Assembly: GCF_025290915.1 (NCBI RefSeq)
Contig: NZ_JAOCQE010000010.1
Coordinates: 1 to 64,000 of the forward strand
Reading direction: 5' to 3'
Source: Streptomyces sp. 15-116A
GTDB lineage: Bacteria; Actinomycetota; Actinomycetes; Streptomycetales; Streptomycetaceae
Length of the DNA: 64,000 nucleotides
The notes below the pieces were generated by a model. It was not told the origin of the DNA and ran no database searches. It was given only the letters and a program-made list of their open reading frames with translations. The position numbers were made by a program, and so were the translations under genes. Shown piece after piece: positions 8,502 through 17,440 of this stretch. Each line of letters starts with the position of its first letter. The first letter of the stretch is position 1.

Positions 8502-9311
8502 ATGCGCCGTCCCCTCGTGCCCGCCATCGCCGCCGCGCTGCTGTGCGCCGGCTGCTCCACGGCCGACGCCGGAAGCGGTGACAAGCCCACGGCGGCGTCA
8601 CCGCCCTCCGCGTCGTCGTCCGGTCACCGCTCCGCCGTACGCGAGGCCGTCGCGGCTCTGCGCGAGGACAGCGCCGGGTTCCGCCAGGAGATCGAACTGG
8701 AGGGTGGGGGCCGGGTGTACGACCTCACCGTGTCCGGCGGGTTCGACTTCGCCGCGGACAAGGGGCACGTGGCGGTCGACCTTCCCGGCGGTGCCATCGA
8801 CCACAGCGACCAGGTCTTCGCGGACGGAAAGATCTACATCCGTGGCGTCGAAGGGTTCGGCGAGGACACCTGGGGGGTCGTACTCCGGGACGAGGCCCGG
8901 GCCCACTACCTGCTGCGGTCGCCGCTCAACGACCCCGAGCACGTCCTGCTGCAGATCGCCGCCATGCGCGAGGTCTCCCGGGAGGGCGAGGAGACCGTCC
9001 AGGGCGTGCGCGCGGTGCGCTATCGCGGCATCCTCGACCACCGGACCCTCACGCTGCGTATGGCCCCGGAGACCCGCACGAAGATGGACGAAGCCCGCGA
9101 CGCCCTGGGCAGCGACCTGCCGGTCTTCGCGGACGCGTGGGTCGACAGCCGGGGACGCCTGGTGCAGGCCCGCACGGACGCCGACCTGGCCGGTGTGCGG
9201 GTAACGCTCACCATGACCCTGTCGGACATCGGCAAGCCGGTCCGCGTGACCGTCCCGCGGCCCGACGAAACGGTTCCGGTCACCAAGGTCAGCGGCATCC
9301 TGAACGGCTGA
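8502..9311 (+). CDS. LppX/LprG-like lipoprotein
   Basis: A 269-residue protein. The short signal peptide ends in a lipobox-like LLCAGC, predicting lipidation of the cysteine near residue 19. The mature part has the lipid-binding LppX/LprAFG look: an N-terminal helix, then TVSGGFDFAADKGHVAVDLP, YIRGVEGFGEDTWGV, VRAVRYRGILD and a C-terminal segment DLAGVRVTLTMTLSDIGKPV. Mycobacterial homologues carry acylated lipids. The start at 8502 is preferred over the GTG at 8475 because GGAGAG stands four bases upstream and it begins the signal peptide. Confidence 0.8.
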   Translation: MRRPLVPAIAAALLCAGCSTADAGSGDKPTAASPPSASSSGHRSAVREAVAALREDSAGFRQEIELEGGGRVYDLTVSGGFDFAADKGHVAVDLPGGAIDHSDQVFADGKIYIRGVEGFGEDTWGVVLRDEARAHYLLRSPLNDPEHVLLQIAAMREVSREGEETVQGVRAVRYRGILDHRTLTLRMAPETRTKMDEARDALGSDLPVFADAWVDSRGRLVQARTDADLAGVRVTLTMTLSDIGKPVRVTVPRPDETVPVTKVSGILNG

Positions 9312-9461
9312 GCCCGACGACCGCGGGACCGGAAACGCTGCCCGGAGTTCCCGCTACCCTCGCCGTCCCCGCCCCCCCGCAGTCCCCGCCGTCCTCGCCA
9401 CCCGAGCGGGCATTTCCGGACCCTCTGGTCAGGGGAGGGTTCGCCGGGCTAGCGTCCGCGC

Positions 9462-10679
9462 ATGGCCGTACCGGAAGACCTCGCCTTCGATCCGTGGGAC
9501 CCGGCGTTCCTCGCCGACCCGTACCCCGCCTACGCCGAGCTGCGGGCGCGGGGCCGCGTGCACTACTTCGAGCCGACGAACCAGTGGCTGGTCCCGCATC
9601 ACGCGGACGTCTCGGCGCTGCTGCGGGACCGGAGGCTGGGGCGGACGTATCTGCACCGCTTCACGCACGAGGAGTTCGGCCGCACCCCGCCCCCGCCGGA
9701 GCACGAGCCGTTCCACACCCTGAACGATCACGGGATGCTGGACCTGGAGCCGCCGGACCACACCCGCATCCGGCGCCTGGTGTCGAAGGCGTTCACGCCG
9801 CGCACGGTGGAGCGGCTGAAGCCGTACGTGGAGCGGCTGGCCGGTGAGCTGGTCGACGGGCTGGTGGAGGCGGGCGGCGGTGATCTGCTCCGGGACGTCG
9901 CCGAGCCGCTGCCCGTCGCCGTGATCGCGGAGATGCTGGGCATTCCGGAGGCGGACCGGGGGCCGCTGAGGCCCTGGTCGGCGGACATCTGCGGGATGTA
10001 CGAGCTCAACCCGTCGCAGGAGGCGGCGGCGAAGGCGGTGCGGGCGTCGGTGGAGTTCTCCGACTACCTGCGTGAGCTGATCGCCGAGCGGCGCAAGGAG
10101 CCCGGTGATGATCTGATCTCGGGGCTCATCGCTGCGCACGACGAGGACGATCGCCTCACCGAGCAGGAGATGATCTCCACCTGCGTGCTGCTGCTGAACG
10201 CCGGTCACGAGGCGACGGTGAACGCCACGGTCAATGGGTGGTGGGCGCTGTTCCGCAACCCGGACCAGCTGGCGGCCCTGCGCGCGGACCACTCCCTCAT
10301 CCCCTCCGCCGTGGAGGAGCTGATGCGCTACGACACCCCGCTCCAGCTCTTCGAGCGCTGGGTGCTGGACGAGATCGAGATCGACGGCACCGTCATCCCG
10401 CGCGGCGCGGAGATCGCGATGCTCTTCGGCTCCGCCAACCACGATCCCGCGGTCTTCGCCGACCCCGCCCGCCTCGATCTCACCCGCCGCGACAACCCCC
10501 ACATCTCCTTCAGCGCCGGCATCCACTACTGCATCGGCGCCCCCCTGGCCCGCATCGAGCTGGCGGCATCGATGGGCGCGCTGCTGAAGAAGGCCCCGAA
10601 CCTGACCCTCACGGAGGACCCGAAGCGCAAGCCGAACTTCGTGATCCGGGGGCTGGAGGGGCTGGTCGTCGAGGCGTGA
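9462..10679 (+). CDS. Cytochrome P450
   Basis: A 405-residue soluble P450 of bacterial length, probably CYP107/CYP105-like. The oxygen-binding I-helix reads LLNAGHEATVNAT, and EELMRYDTP carries the ExxR pair. The haem loop FSAGIHYCIGAPLARIE has its thiolate cysteine at residue 357. No ferredoxin or reductase gene is adjacent, so electron partners must come from elsewhere. A strong terminator follows directly. The substrate is not predictable. It lies outside any recognisable biosynthetic cluster here. Confidence 0.95.
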   Translation: MAVPEDLAFDPWDPAFLADPYPAYAELRARGRVHYFEPTNQWLVPHHADVSALLRDRRLGRTYLHRFTHEEFGRTPPPPEHEPFHTLNDHGMLDLEPPDHTRIRRLVSKAFTPRTVERLKPYVERLAGELVDGLVEAGGGDLLRDVAEPLPVAVIAEMLGIPEADRGPLRPWSADICGMYELNPSQEAAAKAVRASVEFSDYLRELIAERRKEPGDDLISGLIAAHDEDDRLTEQEMISTCVLLLNAGHEATVNATVNGWWALFRNPDQLAALRADHSLIPSAVEELMRYDTPLQLFERWVLDEIEIDGTVIPRGAEIAMLFGSANHDPAVFADPARLDLTRRDNPHISFSAGIHYCIGAPLARIELAASMGALLKKAPNLTLTEDPKRKPNFVIRGLEGLVVEA

Positions 10680-10705
10680 TCGGTGTGCCGGGGGCGCGGA
10701 GACGC

Positions 10706-10741
10706 GAATGGCCCAGCCCAGGTTCGTGGGCTGGGCCATTC
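10706..10741. terminator. Strong bidirectional-looking hairpin after the P450 gene
   Basis: A perfect 15-base-pair inverted repeat (GAATGGCCCAGCCCA and its complement) with a GGTTCG loop. It sits between the P450 stop and the convergent small membrane protein gene, so it could end transcription from both sides. Confidence 0.85.
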
Positions 10742-10773
10742 AACAGAGTCAACCGGGTGGACGCCCGCTGAGA

Positions 10774-11055
10774 TCAGTGACGCAGGTGGCTCGGACGGCC
10801 CGCCATACGTGCTCGTATGATGTGCGCCCCTTGGCCCACACCGGCACACCACAGCAGGGCGCCGCCCCATGCGTAGGACTGATCAATGCCGCTTGCGACC
10901 GCCAGAAGGTAGGCGAGCACCGCGGAGACAAGTCCCATGACGACCGCGGGAAGATCGTTCCACACCCTGTTCCCCGGCTTCCCGATAGTCAGTACGGCGA
11001 CGACGGAGAGCACAACCACCGCCGCACCGGAGTACACGAACCACATATCGTCCAC
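10774..11055 (-). CDS. Small membrane protein, partner of the secreted protein upstream
   Basis: A 93-residue protein with three probable membrane helices: VYSGAAVVVLSVVAVLTI, DLPAVVMGLVSAVLAYLLAV and YAWGGALLWCAGVG. The cytoplasmic tail is basic. I do not recognise a family. It starts at GTG 11055 (or the ATG three codons later), 21 bases after the stop of the secreted-protein gene at 11077-12006, so the two form an operon. The order secreted protein then small membrane protein recurs at 20902-21834. An immunity or anchoring role is an inference only. Confidence 0.7.
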   Translation of the reverse strand: MDDMWFVYSGAAVVVLSVVAVLTIGKPGNRVWNDLPAVVMGLVSAVLAYLLAVASGIDQSYAWGGALLWCAGVGQGAHIIRARMAGRPSHLRH

Positions 11056-11076
11056 CAGTCGATGCCTTTTCGCTGA

Positions 11077-12006
11077 TTACTTGCAGTAGCCGCCAGAGTA
11101 CTGGCCAGGAATGAAGAGGCCGGCCGCGAACTTGAGCTTCAAGCACTTCTTGGCGACGTCGGCCTTGTAGGCGGTTGCCGTGATGGCTGCGGAGTGCATG
11201 GTCACGTACGCGTTCAGGCCGGGCGGGAGAGCCCACGCCGCCATTGCGGTCAGAGCCCCGTTCTGGGCGATCTTCTTCGTTTCGCTCTTCTTGAAGTAGG
11301 CGGTACCCGTCACGATGCCCCACGTGAACTTCGGATCGGCGACAACCGGGAAGGCGGTGTCCTTGTTCACGTCGACTGTCTGAACGAGGGACGAGCCCTC
11401 GAGCTCGTAGCGCGTCGGCACCGGCTTGCCGTTGGCGTCTTTGGCCCACGGGGCGTCGATGGTGCCGATGGTCGTGTGAACACCGTCAGCGGTCTCGCGG
11501 GTGATCTCGTAGCCGCCCGCCTCGTCCTCGATCAGCGAGGCGCCCTGGGGCAGATTCAAGGCGAAGCGCTGGGTGGAGGATGCGTTGGCGTCCTTGAGGA
11601 CGACAAGGGTGCGGGCTCCCCCGTCGGTGGTGGGCTGGATGGCCAGGTCGGTGGACTTGGACGCGTTCGGGTAGACCACTGTGCCCTTACCCGCTTCGGT
11701 GCCGGTGACGTCGCTGCTGGCCGGCAGTCCGAGGCTCAGCGCGCCCCCGTCCTTCGCGCGGGCGGTAACGGCGCCGTTTGCCGTCGCAGGTGTGGTGACC
11801 GTGACCTGCCCCGTCGACGAGCCGGGCGAGGCCACATCTGCGGTTCCCGTTGCCTTCTCGACTATGGAGGCAGTCAACTCCGCGCTGCTGACGGGCGATT
11901 CAGCGGCTGCGGCAGTCCCCGAAAAGGCGGTGCCGACGATGCTGGCAACGGCGACGGCAGCCGTCACCGTCCTGCGCACGGAAGTACCCGTGATGGTCGC
12001 GCTCAC
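11077..12006 (-). CDS. Secreted protein with FPVVADP-type stalk and cysteine-containing C-terminal domain
   Basis: A 309-residue protein with a Sec signal peptide (RRTVTAAVAVASIVGTAFSG, then TAAAAE). The middle region, YPNASKSTDLAIQPTTDGGA and FPVVADPKF, resembles the N-terminal beta region found before many actinobacterial cell-surface and polymorphic-toxin-like C-termini. The last 80 residues form a separate domain: TGTAYFKKSETKKIAQNG, an alanine-rich helix, then KKCLKLKF and YSGGYCK with two cysteines that could pair. The GTG at 12006 places the signal peptide at the N-terminus; the frame extends upstream without coding character. A small membrane protein follows. Confidence 0.75.
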   Translation of the reverse strand: MSATITGTSVRRTVTAAVAVASIVGTAFSGTAAAAESPVSSAELTASIVEKATGTADVASPGSSTGQVTVTTPATANGAVTARAKDGGALSLGLPASSDVTGTEAGKGTVVYPNASKSTDLAIQPTTDGGARTLVVLKDANASSTQRFALNLPQGASLIEDEAGGYEITRETADGVHTTIGTIDAPWAKDANGKPVPTRYELEGSSLVQTVDVNKDTAFPVVADPKFTWGIVTGTAYFKKSETKKIAQNGALTAMAAWALPPGLNAYVTMHSAAITATAYKADVAKKCLKLKFAAGLFIPGQYSGGYCK

Positions 12007-12365
12007 GTTTGTTCGTCTTTCTCGCGTAATGGGTGAGCACCCCGATTCACCGACGACTGTGCTGGTCTTTCGTCGGTGTCCCCCAGGGTGATCACCGGGT
12101 CGGCGAAAAACTAACTGTATGAATGGCCGCCGATGTGGTTGAGGCGCCAACTGATGGCTGAAAACTGCCGCGTACGTGGCCTGAGGTGAACCCAATGTCC
12201 CCCCGAGTGGCGCGGTGAAGCCTTCGGCGGCCTCACCGCGCAGAACTGACGACGGCTTGTTTCAGTCCCCGGAAACCTCAAAACGTGCTCAACGTGAAAG
12301 GGGCCCCGCCCACGGCGGCGTCGTTCAGGCGATGTGTCCCTCTTGATGCGGATTCAGGCAGCTGA

Positions 12366-12511
12366 CGCGGGACCGCGCCCCGGGCCATGGCGGCACTGCG
12401 CAACCTTGCCATCGGCGCTCTCCGCCTGACCGGCTGCGACAGCATCGCACCGGCCGCGCAAAACACAGCCGAGACGCTGCCCGACCGCTGGCCACCCTCG
12501 GCATCACGTGA
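12366..12511 (+). pseudogene. C-terminal remnant of an ISAs1/IS4-like transposase, frameshifted
   Basis: Between 12007 and 12601 there is no intact gene. In one frame bases 12366-12458 read RGTAPRAMAALRNLAIGALR, matching the end of ISAs1-family transposases. The match then moves to another frame, giving ARPLATLGIT and a stop at 12509-12511, as in intact relatives. A stop codon at 12363 closes the frame upstream. The rest of the element and its inverted repeats were not found. Family assignment is from memory of conserved C-terminal motifs. Confidence 0.7.
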
Positions 12512-12601
12512 TCAAACCGGACAGAATCCCTGAACGACGCCGCCCTGGGGGCCCCGCCCGAGTCCTCAGCCCACGTCACGCCGTCACGTCACGCCGTCAC
12601 G

Positions 12602-14218
12602 TCACGTCGTCATGTCCCGCCGCCGCACCCCCGCCAGTCCCACCGCCACCAACGCCCCCGCGATCCCGCACAGCACCAGCACCGTCCCCCAGCTCATCTC
12701 CGCGCCCGGCAGCTTCGGCAGGTGGCCGAAGGGGGAGAGGTCCAGGACGGTGGCGGGGACGTCCAGGGCCGGGCCCACCCAGCCCAGCAGCAGCACCGCC
12801 CCGGCGACTCCCCACGCCGTCCCCACCGCGGCACGCGGCAGCAGCCCGTGCAGCAGGACCGCCGCGCCGCCGATCACCCACACCGCGGGGATCTGGACCA
12901 GGCACGCGCCCAGCACTCCGCCCACGTCCTTGCCGTAGGCCAGGGCGTACCCGGCACCGGCGAGCAGCATGATCCAGGCGGCCCCACCGAAGGCGATCAC
13001 CAGGTGGCCGGCCGCCCAGCGGAGCCGGCCGACCGCGCCCGCCAGCACCGGTTCCGCCCGGCCGGAGGTCTCCTCGCCGGTGAGGCGCAGCACCGAGCTC
13101 ACGACGTACAGCGCGGCGATCAGGCCCAGCATCCCGATCATCGCCGCCACGAACGCGTCCGTCAGAGCCGCCTGCCCGCCCATCCGCTCGATGATCTGCC
13201 GCGCCTGCTCGTTGTCCCCGACCAGATCCGCCGCGCCCTCCGTCATCCCGCCGTAGACGACCCCGGCGAGGAAGAAGCCGATGCTCCAGCCGAGCACGCT
13301 GCCCCGCTGCAGCCGCCAGGCCAGCGCGCCCGCCGTGCCCAGGCGGCCGTGCGCCGGTCCTGGCCGGGTCGGCAGGAAGCTCATGCCCAGATCGCGGCGC
13401 CCGGTGAGCTCGTACGCCACCGCGCCCTGCGCCAGCACCGCCCCGGCGATCAGCAGCAGCACCCACCAGCGTTCGTCGGCGAAGGCGCGGACATTCTCCA
13501 GCCAGCCCAAGGGGGACAGCCAGGTCAGGACGGACGAACCATCAGCCGTCGCCGAGTCGCCCGCCGCGCGCAGCACGAACGCCGCGCCCAGCACTCCCGC
13601 CGTCAGCCCCCGCGCCAGCCGCGCGCTCTCCGTCAGCTGGGCGACGATCGCCGCCGTCGTCGCGAAGAGCATGCCGACGCCGGCGATGCCGAGCGCGAAG
13701 GCGAGCGCCCCGGTCGCGCCCTGGGCGGACAGGCCCGCGAACAGCAGCAGCGCCAGCAGGCCGTCGGCGACGGCCGCCGTCAGCAGGGCGGCCGTGAGGG
13801 GGGCCCTGCGGCCGACCATGCCGGACGCCACCAGTTCCTGCCGGCCGCTCTCCTCCTCGTCGCGCGTGTGGCGTACGACGATCAGCAGGCTCATCACGGC
13901 GGCGAGCGCGGCCGCGTACACCCCGGCCCGCCAGGCGGTGAGCGCGCCGAGCGAGTCGTCGAAGACGGGGCCGACCATCGCGCGCAGGGAGGAGTTGGTC
14001 TCCATCTGCCGCATCAGATCGGCCCGTTCGGCCGCCGTGCCGTACAGGCTCGCCAGGGTGCCCGGCATGGACAGCACCATCAGGGCGTTCACCGCGACCC
14101 AGACGGGGATCAGCACCCGGTCCCGGCGCAGGGCGAAGCGCAACAGTGTTCCGGTGCCCGCGAGTTGGCGCGAGCCGGCGGGGCGTACGGCGAAGGCGTT
14201 CGTGGTCGCCGCGGTCAT
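12602..14218 (-). CDS. ABC transporter permease (ABC-2-like exporter)
   Basis: A 538-residue integral membrane protein with about twelve hydrophobic segments arranged as two similar halves. It is typical of the large actinobacterial drug or polyketide exporter permeases. Each half begins with a basic stretch ([32 protein letters not shown]). The loop [20 protein letters not shown] and its counterpart [19 protein letters not shown] are the matching cytoplasmic regions. The ATG overlaps the stop of the ATPase gene, so both are made together. The substrate is unknown. Confidence 0.88.
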   Translation of the reverse strand: MTAATTNAFAVRPAGSRQLAGTGTLLRFALRRDRVLIPVWVAVNALMVLSMPGTLASLYGTAAERADLMRQMETNSSLRAMVGPVFDDSLGALTAWRAGVYAAALAAVMSLLIVVRHTRDEEESGRQELVASGMVGRRAPLTAALLTAAVADGLLALLLFAGLSAQGATGALAFALGIAGVGMLFATTAAIVAQLTESARLARGLTAGVLGAAFVLRAAGDSATADGSSVLTWLSPLGWLENVRAFADERWWVLLLIAGAVLAQGAVAYELTGRRDLGMSFLPTRPGPAHGRLGTAGALAWRLQRGSVLGWSIGFFLAGVVYGGMTEGAADLVGDNEQARQIIERMGGQAALTDAFVAAMIGMLGLIAALYVVSSVLRLTGEETSGRAEPVLAGAVGRLRWAAGHLVIAFGGAAWIMLLAGAGYALAYGKDVGGVLGACLVQIPAVWVIGGAAVLLHGLLPRAAVGTAWGVAGAVLLLGWVGPALDVPATVLDLSPFGHLPKLPGAEMSWGTVLVLCGIAGALVAVGLAGVRRRDMTT

Positions 14219-15129
14219 CGGGTCACCGCCTCGGGCGTCGTCGTCACGTCCTCCTGGTAGTGGCGCAGGAACAGCTCCTCCAGCGTCGGCGGCGTCGACG
14301 TCAGCGACCGCACGCCCGACTCGCTGAGCGAGCGCAGTACGGCGTTCAGCTTGTCGGTGTCGACCTGGAGCCGGACCCGGTTGCCCTGCACGTCGAGGTC
14401 GTGGACGCCGGGCAGGGAGGCGAGCCCGTTGGGCGGTCCGGCGAGTTCCGCGCTCACGCTGGTGCGGGTCAGGTGGCGCAGGTCGGCGAGCGTGCCGCTC
14501 TCCACCGTGCGGCCCTTGCGGATGATGCTCACCCGGTCGCACAGCTCCTCCACCTCGCTGAGGATGTGCGAGGACAGCAGGACCGTACGCCCGCGCTCGC
14601 GCTCCTCGGCGACGCAGCTCTGGAAGACCTCCTCCATCAGCGGGTCGAGTCCGGAGGTCGGTTCGTCGAGGATCAGCAGGTCGACGTCGGAGGCGAACGC
14701 GGCGACGAGGGCGACCTTCTGCCGGTTGCCCTTGGAGTAGGTGCGGCCCTTCTTCGTCGGGTCCAGCTCGAAGCGCTCGATCAGCTCGGCGCGGCGCCGC
14801 GCGTCCAGGCCGCCGCGCAGACGGCCGTACAGGTCGATGACCTCGCCGCCGGAGAGGTTGCGCCACAGCGTCACGTCGCCGGGGACGTAGGCGATACGGC
14901 GGTGGATCTCGACGGCGTCCCGCCACGGGTCCCGGCCGAGGACCTGGGCGGCGCCGGAGTCGGCGCGCAGCAGGCCGAGCAGGACGCGGATGGTGGTGGA
15001 CTTCCCGGAGCCGTTGGGGCCGAGGAAGCCGTGGACCTCGCCGGACTCGACGTCCAGGTCGAGACCGTCGAGCGCGTGGGTGCGGCCGAACGCCTTGTGG
15101 AGCCCGGAGACGCTGATTGCCTTCGTCAT
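14215..15129 (-). CDS. ABC transporter ATP-binding protein
   Basis: A 304-residue ATPase. Walker A is GPNGSGKST near residue 37, the Q-loop is YVPGDVTLW, and the signature region is the degenerate [11 protein letters not shown]. Walker B is [14 protein letters not shown] and the switch is LLSSHILSE. The C-terminal 80 residues ([17 protein letters not shown]) are the regulatory extension of exporter ATPases. It partners with the following permease. Its promoter region is shared with a divergent GbsR-type regulator, and paired TTTCAGAA boxes lie just upstream. Confidence 0.93.
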   Translation of the reverse strand: MTKAISVSGLHKAFGRTHALDGLDLDVESGEVHGFLGPNGSGKSTTIRVLLGLLRADSGAAQVLGRDPWRDAVEIHRRIAYVPGDVTLWRNLSGGEVIDLYGRLRGGLDARRRAELIERFELDPTKKGRTYSKGNRQKVALVAAFASDVDLLILDEPTSGLDPLMEEVFQSCVAEERERGRTVLLSSHILSEVEELCDRVSIIRKGRTVESGTLADLRHLTRTSVSAELAGPPNGLASLPGVHDLDVQGNRVRLQVDTDKLNAVLRSLSESGVRSLTSTPPTLEELFLRHYQEDVTTTPEAVTR

Positions 15130-15130
15130 G

Positions 15131-15165
15131 TTTCAGAACGTACGCTTCTTTCAGAAATTTGTGAA
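15131..15165. promoter_or_regulatory. Candidate operator between the exporter and its GbsR-like regulator
   Basis: TTTCAGAA occurs at 15131-15138 and again at 15149-15156, 18 bases apart. The second copy is part of a near-palindrome, TTCAGAAATTTGTGAA (15150-15165), with one mismatched pair. The AT-rich block is unusual in this DNA and lies in the divergent promoter region, so it is the likely binding site for the regulator at 15204. A further inverted repeat, CATGATC-G-GATCATG (15192-15206), covers that gene's start codon. Confidence 0.5.
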
Positions 15166-15203
15166 GTTAAGGAAGCGTCAAGGCTGTGAGGCATGATCGG
15201 ATC

Positions 15204-15704
15204 ATGAGCGAAGCAGTGGGGCAGGGTGATCCGGGGCGCGACCCGGAGGCGGTGTCGAAGTTCGTGGAGGGATTCGCGGCGCAGCTCGTCGAGGCGGGGA
15301 TGCAGCGGATGCCGGCCCGTGTCTTCGCCGCGCTGCTCGCCTCCGACTCGGGTGCGCTCACCTCCGCCGAACTGGGCGAACAGCTCCAGGTCAGCCCCGC
15401 CGCCGTCTCCGGCGCGGTGCGCTATCTGTCCCAGCAGCACATGGTGTCGCGGGAGCGCGAACCCGGCTCACGGCGCGAGCGGTACCGGGTGCACAGCAAC
15501 CAGTGGTACGAGGCGCTCACCAACCGCGAGGCCGTCATCAAGCGCTGGGAAGCGGCCCTGAGGGAGGGGGTCGCGAGCCTCGGTGCGGACACCCCAGCGG
15601 GCTGCCGCATGGCGGAGACGCTCGCCTTCTTCGAGTTCGTCGACGGTGAGATCGCGGCCATGATGGAACGCTGGCGAGTGCGCCGGGAGGAGCTGTTCGG
15701 GTGA
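15204..15704 (+). CDS. GbsR/MarR-family transcriptional regulator
   Basis: A 166-residue winged helix-turn-helix protein. FVEGFAAQLVEAGMQRMPAR is the usual GbsR entry. ALTSAELGEQLQVSPAAVSG followed by AVRYLSQQHMVSRERE forms the recognition helix and wing. The C-terminal helices (GCRMAETLAFFEFVDGEIAA) would dimerise. It is divergent from the ABC exporter and probably represses it, relieving repression when a ligand binds. The ATG at 15204 is preferred; an in-frame GTG at 15186 is possible. Confidence 0.88.
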   Translation: MSEAVGQGDPGRDPEAVSKFVEGFAAQLVEAGMQRMPARVFAALLASDSGALTSAELGEQLQVSPAAVSGAVRYLSQQHMVSREREPGSRRERYRVHSNQWYEALTNREAVIKRWEAALREGVASLGADTPAGCRMAETLAFFEFVDGEIAAMMERWRVRREELFG

Positions 15705-15762
15705 GGGTGACCGGTCGGCTACGCTGAGTGGTGGCTGGTCCGCATTCCGGGGAGGGCGCATC

Positions 15763-16356
15763 ATGACAGTCATGGCAGAGCGACCGACGATAAGCGGCAC
15801 CGAGCCCCACAGCGACTTCGAGGAGCTCCTTGACGTCCTCGACGAGCTGAACGTGCCCGACGGCTACCAGGCCGAGATCGTGAGGGGGAGCATCGTCGTG
15901 TCGCCGTGGTCGAAGGGGTACTACCTCGAGGTCATGGAGCTGGTCTGTGATCAGCTACGGCCGCATCTTCCTGAAGGGCACCGCATCAGCTACGGGCCTT
16001 TCCTGTACGTGTTCCCGGGTTCCGAGAGCGCCTACGGCCCGGACATCCACGCGGCCGACCGGCGGACGCACAAGACCGTCAGCAACCGCCTGGACGGCGA
16101 GGGCTTGTCCTTCGTCGCCGAGCTGACCTCGGACTCGACGCGGAAGGACGACCTGACCGGCAAGGTCGAGGTCTACGCCAAGGCGGGCGTCCCGGTCTAC
16201 CTGGTCCTCGACATGCAGAACGAGCAGGCCACCGTCTTCTGGTCCCCGAGCGGCAGCGGATACGAGGGGCGCCTGACCAAGTCGTTCGGCGAGAGGCTGG
16301 ACATCCCGGAGCCTCTCAACTGCACACTCGACACCTCCGGCTTCAAGGCCCCCTGA
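15763..16356 (+). CDS. Uma2 family (DUF820) putative endonuclease
   Basis: A 197-residue PD-(D/E)xK-like protein of the Uma2 family, expanded in cyanobacteria and Streptomyces. Family landmarks are YQAEIVRGSIVVSP near the N-terminus, YGPDIHAAD (a metal-site aspartate), SFVAELTSDST (glutamate) and KVEVYAKAGVPVYLVLD (the lysine-containing strand). Uma2 proteins are predicted nucleases, but their biological targets are mostly unknown. GGGGAGG before the ATG supports this start. It is monocistronic here, unlike the copy at 35376. Confidence 0.88.
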   Translation: MTVMAERPTISGTEPHSDFEELLDVLDELNVPDGYQAEIVRGSIVVSPWSKGYYLEVMELVCDQLRPHLPEGHRISYGPFLYVFPGSESAYGPDIHAADRRTHKTVSNRLDGEGLSFVAELTSDSTRKDDLTGKVEVYAKAGVPVYLVLDMQNEQATVFWSPSGSGYEGRLTKSFGERLDIPEPLNCTLDTSGFKAP

Positions 16357-16364
16357 CCCAGCCG

Positions 16365-17246
16365 CTACCCCACCGGAACCGTCAACCCCCAAGCCCCCGC
16401 CCGTACCACCCACGTCCGGGTCCGCACCGGGCCCGAGATCGTCGCGTCCGCGCGGTAGCGGAAGTGGGCGCCCGAGACGGTGACCGTGCGGGCCTCGGCG
16501 AGCAGGGGGGACGCCTCCGCGCCGACCGAGAGGGGGCGGACCTCGACGCGGGCCGTTCCCGCGGCCGTGGGCGTCACCGATACGGACTCCACCGGCTGGC
16601 GCAGGTCGATCAGGGTCTCGCCGTCCACCTCGACGCGCAGCCGGGCGGGGCCCGCCTCGGGGACCGGGGTGAGAGGGGAGGGGCGGGCCGGGAGCAGCGT
16701 GCGGACGAGGGACCTGCAGGTGTGCAGCCAGGGCCACGGAGGGGCCGGCTCCCCGTCCACCGCCCCCCGCTCCCGCACCGCACCGAGCGGCGGGATCCGC
16801 AGCGCGCCGAGCACCACCCCGTCGCTGTCGTCCACCAGCAGGTCCATCCGCCGCTCCGCCCCGTCCAGCACGGCCCGCGCCGCCGCCACCGCGCTCGTCG
16901 GCACCCCCAGCGACCGCGCGAGCGCCGACGCGCCGCCCACCGGCACCAGCGACAGCGCACATCCGGCCAGCTCCCGCTGCCGGTGCAGCAGGCTCACCGC
17001 CCGCACCAGCGCCCGGTCGTCCCCGACGAGCACCGGCCGCCGCGAACCCCGCCGCCGCAGCGCCCGCGCGAACTCCTCCGGGCCGTCCGGCAGACACACC
17101 TTCGTCCCGGCCGCACCCGCGCTGAGCACGTCCTTCGCGATCCGTACGGACTCGCCGTCGGTGCGGCGGGCGACAGGATCCACGACCACCAGGAGCTGAT
17201 CGGGAGTGGACGAAGACGTCGCGGATGATGTCGCGGAAGTCGCCAC
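16365..17246 (-). CDS. Diacylglycerol/lipid kinase-like protein (DAGK catalytic fold)
   Basis: A 293-residue protein resembling bacterial lipid kinases of the YegS/DgkB class. The first strand is [12 protein letters not shown], the nucleotide region is [19 protein letters not shown], and [18 protein letters not shown] replaces the canonical PxGTGNDFAR. Thus the threonine-glycine-asparagine-aspartate core is altered to GGASALA, so catalytic activity is doubtful. A beta-rich C-terminal half follows, as in the family. The start at GTG 17246 is chosen because GGCAGG stands upstream. It is divergent from purA. Confidence 0.65.
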   Translation of the reverse strand: MATSATSSATSSSTPDQLLVVVDPVARRTDGESVRIAKDVLSAGAAGTKVCLPDGPEEFARALRRRGSRRPVLVGDDRALVRAVSLLHRQRELAGCALSLVPVGGASALARSLGVPTSAVAAARAVLDGAERRMDLLVDDSDGVVLGALRIPPLGAVRERGAVDGEPAPPWPWLHTCRSLVRTLLPARPSPLTPVPEAGPARLRVEVDGETLIDLRQPVESVSVTPTAAGTARVEVRPLSVGAEASPLLAEARTVTVSGAHFRYRADATISGPVRTRTWVVRAGAWGLTVPVG

Positions 17247-17288
17247 CTCGGCCCTGCCTCGCTTCCTCGGGTAGCATCTTTGTGCAAG

Positions 17289-17316
17289 AGCCCCTTGCGC
17301 TATTGCGCCAGGGGCT
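17289..17316. promoter_or_regulatory. Hairpin in the dagK-like/purA divergent region
   Basis: AGCCCCT-T-GCGC, a TATT loop, then GCGC-C-AGGGGCT form an 11-pair stem with one mismatch. It lies about 125 bases before purA in a region transcribed away from both genes. It may be part of a purA leader or a remnant terminator. It lacks a T-run. Confidence 0.35.
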
Positions 17317-17440
17317 TCGTCTATTCCGGGGCATCCGGTCCGACGGTTGGCGGCCAACGACGGTCGCGGTGCACGCGGCGGTGATCCTCCGTGTACGCCC
17401 TCGACCATGGACATGCCCCGCCCGGAAGGGGTGTACGCGC

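Noticed and set aside
12325..12579. Minus-strand frame of 84 codons in the gap before the ABC permease gene
   Set aside because: No motif, and the opposite strand reads as a transposase remnant, which explains the openness.
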